A stretch of DNA of 64,000 nucleotides, taken from positions 6,039 to 70,038 of the forward strand of contig DASUEU010000067.1 of assembly GCA_036274895.1 (NCBI GenBank), given 5' to 3'. Position 1 is the first letter of the stretch. Each line of letters opens with the position of its first letter. This document shows, one piece after another, positions 7,286 through 16,863 of this stretch. The translations under genes and the position numbers were made by a program. This stretch comes from CALMKX01 sp036274895 (GTDB lineage: Bacteria; Acidobacteriota; Thermoanaerobaculia; Multivoradales; SZUA-115). The notes under the pieces are model-generated. The model did not search any database, was not told where the DNA came from, and saw nothing but the letters and a program-made list of their open reading frames with translations.

Positions 7286-10200
7286 CCCAGCGCGCGAACA
7301 GCACCGGCACCAGGACGAGGTTCAAGAAGGTAGAGGTGAGCAGCCCGCCCAGGATGACCTCGGCCATGGGGCTCTGGATCTCGTTGCCGGGGCGATCACC
7401 GGCGAGGATCAGGGGGATGAGGGCGAGGCCGGCGGTGAGGGCGGTCATCAGCACCGGAGCCAGCCGCTCGCGCGAGCCGCGGCGCACGGCCTCGTCCAAG
7501 GCAAGCCCCTCCTCCCGCATCAGGTGCTGGTAGTGGGAGACCAGGAGCACGCCGTTTCTCGTCGCAATGCCGAAGAGGGTGATGAAGCCCACCAAAGAGG
7601 CCACCGACAGCACCCCTCCGCCGAGGGCCACGGCGAAGACTCCGCCCACCAGGGCCAGGGGCAGGTTCACCAGCACGATCAGGGCGTGGCGATGGCGGCG
7701 GAAGGCGGCAAACAGCAGCCCGTACATGCCGAGCAGGGCGAAGCCCGAGAGCGCCGTTAGCCGGGCGAGGCTACGCGCCGCCTCCTCGAACTGCCCGCCG
7801 TAGGCGATGCGGTAGCCGGTGGGCAGGGCGAGGCCGGCGTCGACGGCTTGGCGCACCCGCTCGACCGTGCCGGTCAGGTCTGCGCCGCTGACGTTGGCGG
7901 TGACCACCGCCACCCGCTCGGCGTTCTCTCTGCGCACCAGCCCCGGGCCGAGGTCGAAACGGGGCTCGGCCACGTCCCCCAGGCGAACGGTGCGCCCTGC
8001 AGGTGTGGGCACCGGCAGGCCGGCGAGATCCTCTCGGGAGGCGCGCAGTCGCTCCGGCAGCCGCACCACCACCTGGGAGACCAGGCCCCCTTCGACGATC
8101 TCCCCCGCCGCCGTGCCCTGGAACAGGGCCTCCACCGTGCGCGAGAGGGCGGCCGGCGTGAGGCCATGTTGGGGCAAGGCTCGGCGGTCGAAGTCGATCG
8201 CCAGCTGCGGCACGCTCGCCTGCTCCTGGTTCGAGACATCGACGATGCCGGGAACCTCGCCGAGCATTGCCTGCACCCTCCCGGCGAGGCTGCGCAGCAC
8301 GGCGAGGTCGGGCCCGAAGACCTTGACCGCGAGGTTGGTCTTGCTGCCCGAGATCATGTGGTCGATGCGATGGCTGATCGGCTGGCCGAAGGTGACCTGG
8401 GCTCCGGGCAGGGTCGCCACGGCGCGCCTCATCTCGGCGAGCAGCTCCTCCTTGGGCCGGCCCGCGCGCAGCACCACCTCCATCTCCGAGGCGTTGACAC
8501 CCTGGACGTGCTCGTCGCGCTCGGCACGGCCGGTGCGCCGGCTGGTCGAGACCACCTCGGGGAAAGCGAGCAGGGCCTCCTCCACCTGGCGGCCGATGGC
8601 GTCACTCTCGGCCAGGGGGATCCCCGGCGGGCTCACCACCGAGACGGTCAAGGCTCCTTCGTTGAAGGGGGGCAGGAAGGCGCGGCCCTGGAAGAGCCCC
8701 ACGCCGAGGGCCAGGGCAGAGAGCGAGACGGTGGGGGCGATCACCCACCAGCGGTGACCGAGGACCCACTCGAGGGTCGGCCGATAGGCGCGATGGAAGG
8801 CTCGAAGCAGCCAGGGCTCGCCGCGCTCGAGCAGCCCCGAGCGGGGCAGCAGGAGCAGGCAGAGCACCGGCGTGACGGTGAGGGACACCACCAGCGAGGC
8901 CCCCAGGGCCGCCACGTAGGCGACGCCCAGGGGACGGAGGAGTCGCCCCTCGAGACCGGGCAGGACGAACAGGGGCAGGAAGACCAGCACGATGATGAGG
9001 GTGGCGAAGAGGATCGCGCCACGCACCTCGGAAGAGGCGCGGAAGACCACCTCGAAGGCCGACCGGCGCTCGCCCTCCGGCCGCGCTCGGTCTTCGCGCA
9101 GCCGCCGGAAAGCGTTCTCGACGTCGATGATGGCGTCGTCCACCAGGGCGCCGATGGCGATGGTCAAGCCGCCGAGGGTCATGGTGTCGAGGCCGAAGCC
9201 GAGGAGGGAGATCACCAGGACGCCGGCGACCAGGGAGAGGGGGATGGCGAGGGCCGAGATCAGGGTGGTGCGCATGTTGCCGAGGAAGAGAAACAGCACC
9301 AGCACCACCAGCACGGCGCCATCGCGAAGGGCCGTGGCCACGTTGGCGAGGGCCACCTCGATGAAGTCCGCCTGGCGGAAGTTCTCGGTCTCGACCGTCA
9401 CCCCGGGCGGCAGCGAGCGGGCGAGGCCGGCCAGGGTGCGGTCGATGTCCCGGGTCAGGGCCAGGGTGTTGGCGTCGGGCTGCTTCTGCACCGAGAGGAT
9501 CACCGCCGGCCGGGCCTTGTACGAGGCGGTGCCGCGGCGAGGCTCCGGGCCGACGCGCACGGTGGCCACGTCGCCCACGGTCAGCGGCACCCCCCCGACC
9601 AGGGAGAGCACCGTCGCCGCCAGGTCCGCCGGTCCGCGGGCGCGCCCCAGGGCCCGCACCTGATACTCCTGGCCACCCTCGACGTAAAAGCCCGCGGCGG
9701 CGTTGCGGCTGGCCTCGCCGAGAGCCGAGGTCAGGTCGTCGACGGTGAGCCCGTGCTGGGCGAGGGCGAGCGGGTCCGCCTCGACCTGGATCTCCGGTAC
9801 CTCGCCACCGATCGGCACCACCTGCGAGATGCCGGGAAGCGACAGCAACGCCCGCCGCACCACGGTCTCGGCCACCCGGCGCAGCTCGATCGCTGACAGG
9901 GACTCCGAGGTCAAGGCGAGGAAAGTGATCTCGCCCATCACCGAGCTGATCGGCCCGAGCTGGGGCGGATCCACCCCGGCCGGCAGCCGCGCCGCCGGCA
10001 AGCGCTCGGCGACCACCTGGCGGGCGCGGTAGACGTCCTCACCCCAGTCGAGCTCCACCCACAGGACCGAGATCCCCGCGGCCGAGACCGAGCGCACCCG
10101 CCGGATCCCGGGAGCACCGTTGAGTACCGACTCCAAGGGGAAGGTCACCGTCAGCTCCACCTCCTCGGGCGCCAGCCCGCTCGCCTCGGTAACCACGGTG

Positions 10201-10340
10201 ACGGTGGGGGCACTCACGTCGGGGAAGACGTCGAGGGGCAGCTGTGAGACGTAGAGGGAGCCTGCCACCAGCAGCAGCCCGGCGGCGAGCAGCACCGGGC
10301 CACGATGCGTCAGGGAGAAGCGGATCAGGGTGTTGAGCAT
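7245..10340 (-). CDS. Heavy-metal RND efflux pump, CusA/CzcA family
   Basis: Inner-membrane proton-driven pump of a tripartite metal exporter, 1,031 residues, slightly shorter than typical CusA/CzcA. The N-terminus has the LPLDVFPDVSAPTVTV motif. The transmembrane proton-relay region reads ALVDDAIIDVENAFRRL with the expected acidic residues. The periplasmic segment MISGSKTNLAVKVFGPDL matches the CzcA/CusA group. The metal cannot be read from sequence. AGGAGG precedes the ATG. The stop codon and last few residues (ERPSAVAPR) overlap the integrase debris on the other strand, so the native C-terminus may have been trimmed. Confidence 0.92.
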   Translation of the reverse strand: MLNTLIRFSLTHRGPVLLAAGLLLVAGSLYVSQLPLDVFPDVSAPTVTVVTEASGLAPEEVELTVTFPLESVLNGAPGIRRVRSVSAAGISVLWVELDWGEDVYRARQVVAERLPAARLPAGVDPPQLGPISSVMGEITFLALTSESLSAIELRRVAETVVRRALLSLPGISQVVPIGGEVPEIQVEADPLALAQHGLTVDDLTSALGEASRNAAAGFYVEGGQEYQVRALGRARGPADLAATVLSLVGGVPLTVGDVATVRVGPEPRRGTASYKARPAVILSVQKQPDANTLALTRDIDRTLAGLARSLPPGVTVETENFRQADFIEVALANVATALRDGAVLVVLVLFLFLGNMRTTLISALAIPLSLVAGVLVISLLGFGLDTMTLGGLTIAIGALVDDAIIDVENAFRRLREDRARPEGERRSAFEVVFRASSEVRGAILFATLIIVLVFLPLFVLPGLEGRLLRPLGVAYVAALGASLVVSLTVTPVLCLLLLPRSGLLERGEPWLLRAFHRAYRPTLEWVLGHRWWVIAPTVSLSALALGVGLFQGRAFLPPFNEGALTVSVVSPPGIPLAESDAIGRQVEEALLAFPEVVSTSRRTGRAERDEHVQGVNASEMEVVLRAGRPKEELLAEMRRAVATLPGAQVTFGQPISHRIDHMISGSKTNLAVKVFGPDLAVLRSLAGRVQAMLGEVPGIVDVSNQEQASVPQLAIDFDRRALPQHGLTPAALSRTVEALFQGTAAGEIVEGGLVSQVVVRLPERLRASREDLAGLPVPTPAGRTVRLGDVAEPRFDLGPGLVRRENAERVAVVTANVSGADLTGTVERVRQAVDAGLALPTGYRIAYGGQFEEAARSLARLTALSGFALLGMYGLLFAAFRRHRHALIVLVNLPLALVGGVFAVALGGGVLSVASLVGFITLFGIATRNGVLLVSHYQHLMREEGLALDEAVRRGSRERLAPVLMTALTAGLALIPLILAGDRPGNEIQSPMAEVILGGLLTSTFLNLVLVPVLFARWGGGVERPSAVAPR

Positions 10341-10349
10341 GGCGGCCTC

Positions 10350-11909
10350 CTAATGGACGTGACCTTCGACCGAGCCGGAGCCGAGCAGAAAGGCCCGGCG
10401 CAGGGCGCTGCCACCCACCGTCACCACGCGCTCACCGGCCGCCACTCCGGAGACCAGCACTTCAAGCCCCTGACGGGCCTCGACCCGCACCTCGCGCCGC
10501 TCGAAGCTCTCGCCCCCGAGCTGGACGTAGACCACCGGCACCCCGCTGTCGTCGACCAGGGCCGAGGCGGGAAGGACGATCCCGCTCCGCTCGCGGGAAA
10601 GCAGCACCTCGACCTCCAGTCGGCTGCCCAGACGCAGCAGGTCGACGTCGCGCTCGACGGCGAGGATCACCGTCACCGTGCCGGTGCCAGCCGCGACCTC
10701 GGGAGCGCGGGAGACGAGGCGCAGGGCCTCGGCCGGGACCAGCAGCGGCTCCTCCTCGGCCCAGCGCCGCACCAAGAGCCCTCGCGGCGGCTCGTCGAGA
10801 GCCGCGGCTTGGGCGGGCAACAGGGCCAGCTCGAGCCACACCGGCGAGGTCCGCACCACCCGCCCCAGCGCCGTGCCCGCGGCCACGAACTGCCCCGGCG
10901 AGGCGGCGACCTCGGCCACCCGTCCGGCAATGGGCGAGCGCAGGCGGAAGCTCTCCGGTCCGCCTCCCGAGCCCCGGGCCGCCTCGAGCGCCAGAAGCTC
11001 CCGCCGGGTGGCGTCCCGCCTCGCCACGAGCCCCACCACCCGCGCCCGGGCCTCTTCGACCTCCCGGGGGCTCGCCGCCTCCAGGGCCAGCAGCTCCTCG
11101 AGCCGCGCCCGCCGGGCCTCCGCCGGTGTCAGCTCGGCCTCGAGCTCGGCGATCTCGGCCTCGAGCTGGGCCCGGCTGCGATCCGGGGTGACCCGTGGCG
11201 CCAGGGCGAAGAGGGTCGCCCCGGCCGCGACCTCGAGCCCTGGATGGGGCCAGGGCCGCGCCTCGAGCACGCCGTCCGCCGGGGCGGTCAGGGTCACCTC
11301 CCCACCCGCTGCCGCCCGCACCCGGGCCGGAGCCCGGAGAGCTTCCTGGAGGCTCCCGTCCGCCGCCCAGGCAGTGGCGAAGGCGGTGCGCCACTGCTGC
11401 TCCTTGAGGAAACCGAGCGGCTCGCCGATCGTGGCGGCTTGCCCGGGCGCACCCGGCGGCCCCTCGACCAGCCCGCCGGGGTCGCCCGCGCTTCCCACCC
11501 GCACCCGGCCGGCGGCGATCTCCTCGCGAGCCTTGGCGTTCTCGACGCGGAAGGCCAGGTCGAAGGTGCCCTCCCGTGTCGGGCGGAAGACCACCCGGAA
11601 GATCCCGGCTCGCAGGGGCTCGGAGGCGAGGAAGGTCTCCTGCGTCCCGTCCGCTGCGCGCAGGATGCCGGTGACCGAGCCTTCGTTCAGAGCCGAGAAG
11701 TCCGGCAGATGGGTGAAGTGCGCGTGGGACCGTGCCTCACGACCGGCGACCAGGGCCTCGGTCTCGGCGAAAAGCTCGTAGTGCTCGCTCCAGGCGGTGA
11801 CCGCCCAAGGCTCTCCTTCCTCGGCCGGCTGAGCCTGGGGCTCGGTCCCGCGGCAGGCAAAGAGGAAGGGCAGCAGCAGGCAGGGCAGCAGGTCTCGGGC
11901 ACGGCTCAT
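10350..11909 (-). CDS. RND periplasmic adaptor lipoprotein, CusB/CzcB type
   Basis: Membrane-fusion protein that links the pump to the outer-membrane channel; 519 residues. The signal ends in FLFAC, a lipobox, so it is probably a lipoprotein. An N-terminal domain (WSEHYELFAETEALVAGREARSHAHFTH) precedes the usual lipoyl/barrel-sandwich half-motif (GGEVTLTAPADGVLEA), a coiled-coil hairpin (AQLEAEIAELEAELTPAEARR) and the second half-motif (SPIAGRVAEVAASPGQFV). The C-terminus ends EGHVH. The frame extends 200 codons upstream, but that is a shadow of the next gene; the ATG at 11909 overlaps the channel gene by 4 bases. The pump starts 9 bases after its stop. Confidence 0.9.
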   Translation of the reverse strand: MSRARDLLPCLLLPFLFACRGTEPQAQPAEEGEPWAVTAWSEHYELFAETEALVAGREARSHAHFTHLPDFSALNEGSVTGILRAADGTQETFLASEPLRAGIFRVVFRPTREGTFDLAFRVENAKAREEIAAGRVRVGSAGDPGGLVEGPPGAPGQAATIGEPLGFLKEQQWRTAFATAWAADGSLQEALRAPARVRAAAGGEVTLTAPADGVLEARPWPHPGLEVAAGATLFALAPRVTPDRSRAQLEAEIAELEAELTPAEARRARLEELLALEAASPREVEEARARVVGLVARRDATRRELLALEAARGSGGGPESFRLRSPIAGRVAEVAASPGQFVAAGTALGRVVRTSPVWLELALLPAQAAALDEPPRGLLVRRWAEEEPLLVPAEALRLVSRAPEVAAGTGTVTVILAVERDVDLLRLGSRLEVEVLLSRERSGIVLPASALVDDSGVPVVYVQLGGESFERREVRVEARQGLEVLVSGVAAGERVVTVGGSALRRAFLLGSGSVEGHVH

Positions 11910-13108
11910 GGCAGGTCTCCAGGAAGGGGCCGCCCGGCGGCGGCTTCGAGGTCGCGGTGGGCGGCCCAGGCGGATTCCCTGAGGTCGAGGGCGGTCTCGC
12001 GGGCGGCGAGAGCGCCACGCAAGGCATCGAGCAAGTCGGTGAGGTCGGCTTCGCCGGCCCGGTAGGCGGCCGTGGCGCCGGCGAGCAGGGCTTCGACCTC
12101 CGCGGCGGCCTCCTCGGCCTGACGGGCCGCATCGTGCAAGTGCTCGCGGGCCTCCCAGGCACCGCTCAGCTCGGCCTCCGCGGCTCGGCGGGCCAAGTCC
12201 AGGCGGGCACGCGCGGCAGCCACGCGAGCCTCGGCCTCGCGCCGGTCGGCCTGGCGACGGTCGCCGACGGGCAGGCTCCAAGCGAGGGAGAGGACGGCAC
12301 CCGAGGACTCCTCCGGCCCCTCCTCGATGCGCTTCCATCCGAGCCCCAGCTCGGGTGCCTCGAGCACCTGTCGGCTCCGGCCGAGCAATGCCTCGGCGCG
12401 GGCCACCTCGTGCTCCGCGACGGCGAGGTCGGCCCGACCGCTCGGCTCCGGCCTCGAGCCCAGGGCCGGAAGGAGCCCGAGAGCCACAGGCCGCGCGTCC
12501 TCCCCGAGGCCCGGCCACCACGCGGCGACGCGCGCCCGGGCCGTGGCGACGGCCGCGGCGATCTGAGCCCCCTGAGCCTTCAGCTGGGCCTCCTCGAGCG
12601 CCAGCCGGCGGGCCGCGAGGCCGGCCACCTCACCGGCCCGGGCGCGGGCGCGGGTCTGCTCGAGGAGGGGGCCGAGGATCGCGAGCTGGCCGGCCAGCAG
12701 CTCCCCCTGCTCGACGCGGAAGGCCCAGTCCGCCCAGGCGGAGCGCAACTGCTGGCGCAGCCGGAAGCGCGCCAGCTCCGAGCGGCGATCAGCCGCCAGG
12801 AGGCCCTCGGCCGCGGCCTCCCGCGCGAGGGCTCTCCCTCGCGGAGGAGCCCAGGTCAGGGCCAGGGTGGTCTCCCGAAGGTCCCTCCCCGGCTCCTCCA
12901 CGTTGAGCACGAGCCGCGGGTTCGGCCAGAGCGAGGTGCGCAGGCCCTCGGCCGCGGCGACCTCGCGCTCCTCGGTGAGAACAATGGCCAGGGCCGCGTG
13001 GGCTTCCACCCTGGCCAGAAACTCCTCTTCGGTGAAGCGTGGCGCCTCCTCAGCTGCTGCTCCTCGCAGGCAGAGCAAGGCGAGCAAAGACAGGATCCCG
13101 ATCCGCAT
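11906..13108 (-). CDS. TolC-family outer-membrane channel of the metal exporter
   Basis: A 400-residue outer-membrane efflux protein of the CusC/CzcC kind. It begins with a signal peptide (MRIGILSLLALLCLRGAAA), then two homologous OEP-like helical repeats rich in Ala, Arg and Glu, with NPRLVLNVEEPGRD and WPNPRLVL typical of these channels. The end (AYRAGEADLTDLLDALR) matches the conserved second-repeat helix. The ATG at 13108 has GGAGGGAG upstream. It opens the three-gene channel-adaptor-pump operon, whose genes overlap or nearly touch. Confidence 0.88.
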   Translation of the reverse strand: MRIGILSLLALLCLRGAAAEEAPRFTEEEFLARVEAHAALAIVLTEEREVAAAEGLRTSLWPNPRLVLNVEEPGRDLRETTLALTWAPPRGRALAREAAAEGLLAADRRSELARFRLRQQLRSAWADWAFRVEQGELLAGQLAILGPLLEQTRARARAGEVAGLAARRLALEEAQLKAQGAQIAAAVATARARVAAWWPGLGEDARPVALGLLPALGSRPEPSGRADLAVAEHEVARAEALLGRSRQVLEAPELGLGWKRIEEGPEESSGAVLSLAWSLPVGDRRQADRREAEARVAAARARLDLARRAAEAELSGAWEAREHLHDAARQAEEAAAEVEALLAGATAAYRAGEADLTDLLDALRGALAARETALDLRESAWAAHRDLEAAAGRPLPGDLP

Positions 13109-13207
13109 GACCGCTCCCTCCGAGCCGGAAAAGGCACACCGGTCGGCGCCGCCCACGAAGGCGATCGCCAGGACCGCTCGAACGACGCGAGCCGCTGGGG
13201 TAGGGGA

Positions 13208-13582
13208 TCAGATCAGGAGAGTGCAGAGACGATGGAGCAAAGGCGGGCCAGCGCTCGCCGGGTCGGGCGGGGCGAGAAAGCGGAGCGGCGACGAGGCCAA
13301 AGCGAGCGCCGGTGGCTCCGGGGCCGCGGCCATCGCGGGGGCCGCCGCGCGCTCCCGCGGCTCGTGTCGCCGCGCAGGCACGGGCAGCAGCTCGTGGTCG
13401 TGATCAGCGGCGGCCGGCTCTTCCCCGTGGGAGTGCCCGTGCACCACGATCTCGGAGAGAGCCTCGCACGCCGGAGCCGGATGCCCCGGCTCCCCGGCAT
13501 GCTGCCCGTGGGAGTGAGGCTCGAGCACATGAGCGGCGAGCAGTGAGGTCGGGGCCGCTGCCAGAACCAGCAGCAGGGCCAT
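13208..13582 (-). CDS. Histidine-rich exported protein, possible metal binder
   Basis: A 124-residue protein with a signal peptide (MALLLVLAAAPTSLLAAHV) followed by a His-rich mature region: EPHSHGQHAGEPGHPAPACEA, VVHGHSHGEEPAAADHDHE. It lies 100 bases upstream of the efflux operon on the same strand. By position and composition I infer a periplasmic metal-binding or metal-sensing role. The start is uncertain: the frame continues to a GTG at 13645 and beyond, because the adjacent RHS remnant reads on without a stop in another frame. Confidence 0.6.
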   Translation of the reverse strand: MALLLVLAAAPTSLLAAHVLEPHSHGQHAGEPGHPAPACEALSEIVVHGHSHGEEPAAADHDHELLPVPARRHEPRERAAAPAMAAAPEPPALALASSPLRFLAPPDPASAGPPLLHRLCTLLI

Positions 13583-13649
13583 CGCGATCGGTCGGCGGGC
13601 GAGCACGGGGCGGATTGTGCGGGAGGGCCTGCCGGGAGTCAACACGCTG

Positions 13650-16255
13650 CGTATCCCCCGCCTGCTGAACCTCGCTCATCCTCTGGGCCATCAGGCCCCG
13701 TGCGCGCTCGAAGACCCCAGGCCCAGGGGCCAGGCCCGTCGGGTCGATTCGATCGTTAGGTCCTTGAACTACGCAGCCATACAGGCTGGTGTCTCCTGCG
13801 GCGAAACCCGGCGGATCCTTCGCGGTCCATCGCCCGACCGCCGGGTCGTAGGCTCTCGCCCCAAACCGCACCAGCCCCGTCTGCGGGTCGTACAGCCCTC
13901 CCGCGAAGCCGAGGAGCTGGAACCCGGGGTTCGTCTCGAGCGTGATGCGGCCTAAGGCATCGTAGTCGATGCGCTGGACGACCTGGCAGGTGGCGCTATC
14001 GATCACCAGGCTTGACAGGCATGAGGACAGGGCGGGCGCGAGACTTCGACAAGATGGCCACCACGGTGCCCGTGCCATCCAGCACGGCGACCGGCGAGAC
14101 CTCGCGTAGAGGTAGCCTTTGACGAGGTTGCCGTTGACCTTCTTGCCGATGCGGCGTTCGGCAGCGTCTGTGACGTAGTCGATGCTGGTGCCGTCGGGGA
14201 GATCGACACCCAAGAGAGCGCCGTTGACGTCGTACTGGTAGGCGATGGTCTGGCCGTTCTGACTCTTGGTGAGCAGCTCGCCGTTGGCGGTGTAGGTGAA
14301 GGTGTAGTCCCCGGCGGTCAACAGCCGGTCCTTCGCGTCATACGAGGCCGTGTCCGTGCCCCAGCCGTTGGTCCAGGTGGTGCGGTTGCCGTTGGGGTCG
14401 TAGCTGTAGCTCTCGACCACGGCTCCGCCTCGGCGCACCTCGATCAAGCGGCCTTCTGTGTCATAGGCGTAGTCCCAGAGGACGTTTTCCGCACCCGGCG
14501 TCTCCGTCCGGCTGGTGATGCGACCGAGGTTGTCTCGGGTGAGGTCGTAGCCCAGCAGGACGCTGCCTTGGAAGGTGGACTCGTAGGTCGAGAGCTCGCC
14601 CAGGCTGGTGAAGGTCACCTCGTTAGTGACGCCGAGCAGCTCTGAGGTGGTGGGCAGGCCGGTGGCTGCGGAGTAGGCGAGGGTGAGGTCTCCGGCCTGG
14701 GTGAGGGCGCCGTCAGCGTTGAAGGCATAGGCGATTGGGTTAGCGCCGTTGATCTTCCTTTCGGTCGGCTCGAAGTAGCTGTTGTAGGTCCAGGTGATGG
14801 AGCCGGTCTCCTCGCCGGCCCAGGTGATGCCGGTGGGCAGGCCGCCGTCGTAGGTGAAGCGCAAGCTGCCCAGCGAGGGATCCGTGATCGAAGACACCCA
14901 GCCGGAGGTCGGGTGGTAGCTGTAGAGGTACTGGCCCCGGGGCGTGGTGACGGTCGAGAGCCGGCCGGTCTGGGTGTCGTAGGCGTAGTCGATCGTCACG
15001 CCGCCCGGCCTCGCCACTTGAGTGACCTGGTGGTCGAGGTTGTAGGTGAGGGTCGTGGACTCCGGACCCAGGCCCACGTCCGGCGGGTCAGTGGTCTTGG
15101 GGCGATCCACCTCGTCCCAGCTGAAGCCGAACTCGGGCCGGCTGGGCGGCGTCAGGCCGACCAGGTTGCCGTTCGCGTCGTAGCGGAAGCTCACCACCCT
15201 CCCACCCGGAAGCGTCTGGCTGGTGGTGCGGCCGGCCGCGTCGTACGTGTAGGTCACCGTGCGCCCGGCCGGGTCGGTCACCGAGGCGAGGTAGCTGGCG
15301 GGGCTGTAGGTTTAGCTGGTGGTCCGTCCGCCTTGGGTGACCTGGGAGATCCTCCCGTCGAGGTCGTAGTGGTAGCTCACCGGGTCCACGCCGGGGGCTT
15401 GGGCGCCCACCAGCCGGCCGATCTCGTCCTTGACCGAGCGGCTCTGCCGGCCGAGCGGCGAGGTGACCACCAGCTCGCGGGTGTAGAAGTCGTAGTCACT
15501 CGATGTGGTGCGTTCGCTAACGGTCACTACGTCGTGCAGCTTGAAGTTGCGAAAGTCCTCCGGCCCGTAGCCGAGCACGTTGCCGGGCTTCCTCACCATC
15601 GCGCGCGAGGAGGTGAGGGTCGAGGTCAGGCCTCCGGGCGTGGTCGTGGTGGCCGGGGAGGCGATGGACGCGAGCGCCCCAGCCGTGGGTCCGGGGCAGT
15701 GGTGAGGGTCACCGCCGTGCCGTCCGGGTAGGAGGTGGTGCGGGAGCCGTCCGGGTTCTGCTGTGCCACGCTGGCGAGCCCATCCGGGCCGATCACCGTG
15801 GTGCGCACCCCGCCCTCGATCAGCTGCTCGGTGCGGTGCAGGGTCTCCCGGCCCATCGCGGTGGACTTGGTGACCTCGTGGACCGCGGTCACCCCGGACC
15901 CCGGCTCCGGCTCGCTGCGGGAGAGGGCGGTGAAGCCTCCCAAGGCGTCCTCGTCCTTGATCAATCGCCCCGCCCCGTCCCGAGTGAAGGTGGAGCTGTG
16001 GCTGCGGGCGTCCTCCATGCTGGTCATCAGGCCGTCGGTGGTGTAGGTGAAGGCCACGGCGTTGCCGAGCGGATCGGCCACCTCGTCTAGGTAGCCCGAA
16101 GCGCCGATCGTCACCTCGGTGACCTGGCTGAAGGGGGCCACGATGCGATCCACCTGGCCCGTGCCGTCCCGCACCAGCTGCGTCACGTGGCCGAAGACGT
16201 CGGTCACCGAGACCAGCCGGAAGGCTGAGTCGTAGCCCAGGTGAAGAGGGTCCGG
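13650..16255 (-). pseudogene. Decayed RHS/YD-repeat gene, paralogue of the giant toxin
   Basis: This stretch aligns along its length with the YD shell of the giant gene next door. Matches include DPAGRTVTYTYDAAGRTTSQ, TYNSYFEPTERKINGANPIAY and the core YDPQTGLVRFGARAYDP...GRWTAKDPPGF. Lesions seen: an in-frame TAA at 15312-15314; a frameshift near 15675; another frameshift near 14110 (after LYAR) with about 19 codons missing near 14020, losing the TDHLGSVR motif. The C-terminal toxin and a proper stop are missing: after DPTGLAPGP the frame runs into the histidine-rich gene. The 5' part is missing too, cut at the transposase fragment. Confidence 0.85.
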
Positions 16256-16265
16256 AGGTTGGCGG

Positions 16266-16581
16266 CGCTCTGGGTCTCAGCATTCGCTACCAGCGCACCG
16301 CTCCCTTCTTGCCATGGCAGAACGGACGGATCGAGCGGCTGTTCGGGGCCTTGAAGCCGCCGTGGCGAGCCTTCTTCGCTCAGGAACCGACCGACGATGG
16401 TGCCCTGGACGAACATCTCCGCCTCTTCCGTGCCAGGTACAACCACGTACGGCCTCACTACAGCCTGGGCGGCCTCACGCCGGCTGAGGCCTGGAGCGGG
16501 AAGGAGTCGACCCGGCAGCGGAAGCCGCTCTACTTCGAAGCTTGGAAGGGGCTGTTGACTGGGTTCTGCTTCCCGGATTGA
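16266..16581 (+). mobile_element. Transposase fragment, DDE integrase-core C-terminus
   Basis: About 105 residues of an rve-type transposase: RYQRTAPFLPWQNGRIERLFG, then a run ending YNHVRPHYSLGGLTPAEAW. The NGRIERLFG and NHVRPH-x-x-L-x-x-LTPAEAW motifs mark the last third of IS3/IS481-like transposases, including the catalytic Glu region. The DDE N-terminal two thirds are absent. The left boundary meets the truncated 5' side of the RHS pseudogene, so an insertion or deletion event through this element probably removed the RHS N-terminus. Confidence 0.8.
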
Positions 16582-16770
16582 CCGGCGAGAGCGGCCTAGC
16601 GGCTGTCCGTGGGACTTGGGCGTCGAGGTGTGGCTCGAGAGGCTGAGCAGTGCCGGACGAAGAGGGGATCGCCGTCCGGCGCTCAGGAATCGACAGCAAC
16701 CAGCGTTGAACTGGGCCGCAACAGCCCCGAGAATCGAAGATTTCGGCCCCAGATCCGCCCGGGCGGGCTT

Positions 16771-16818
16771 GCGGACAGTGCGGACAGGACACCCCGGAGC
16801 GTCGGCGGACAGTGCGGA
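16771..16818. repeat. Short direct repeat near the transposase fragment
   Basis: GCGGACAGTGCGGA occurs at 16771-16784 and again at 16805-16818, 34 bases apart. The unit also contains an internal GCGGACA/GCGGA repetition. It may be the end of the lost insertion sequence. The stretch 16582-16863 holds no credible gene. Confidence 0.45.
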
Positions 16819-16863
16819 GAGGGCAAGCCGCATCGGCGCAATATCGCATACGGCGGCAAACAT

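Noticed and set aside
7848..9896. Long plus-strand frame across the RND pump
   Set aside because: Antisense shadow of a clear pump gene; rich in His, Gly, Arg and Gln with no recognisable motif.
11910..12521. N-terminal extension of the efflux adaptor by about 200 codons
   Set aside because: It lies wholly inside the outer-membrane channel gene and is Arg/Gly-rich; the lipoprotein signal begins at 11909.
13404..13650. Continuation of the RHS frame past the core motif
   Set aside because: After DPTGLAPGP the residues are Arg/Ala-rich and overlap the histidine-rich gene in another frame; this is read-through of a truncated gene, not a toxin tip.
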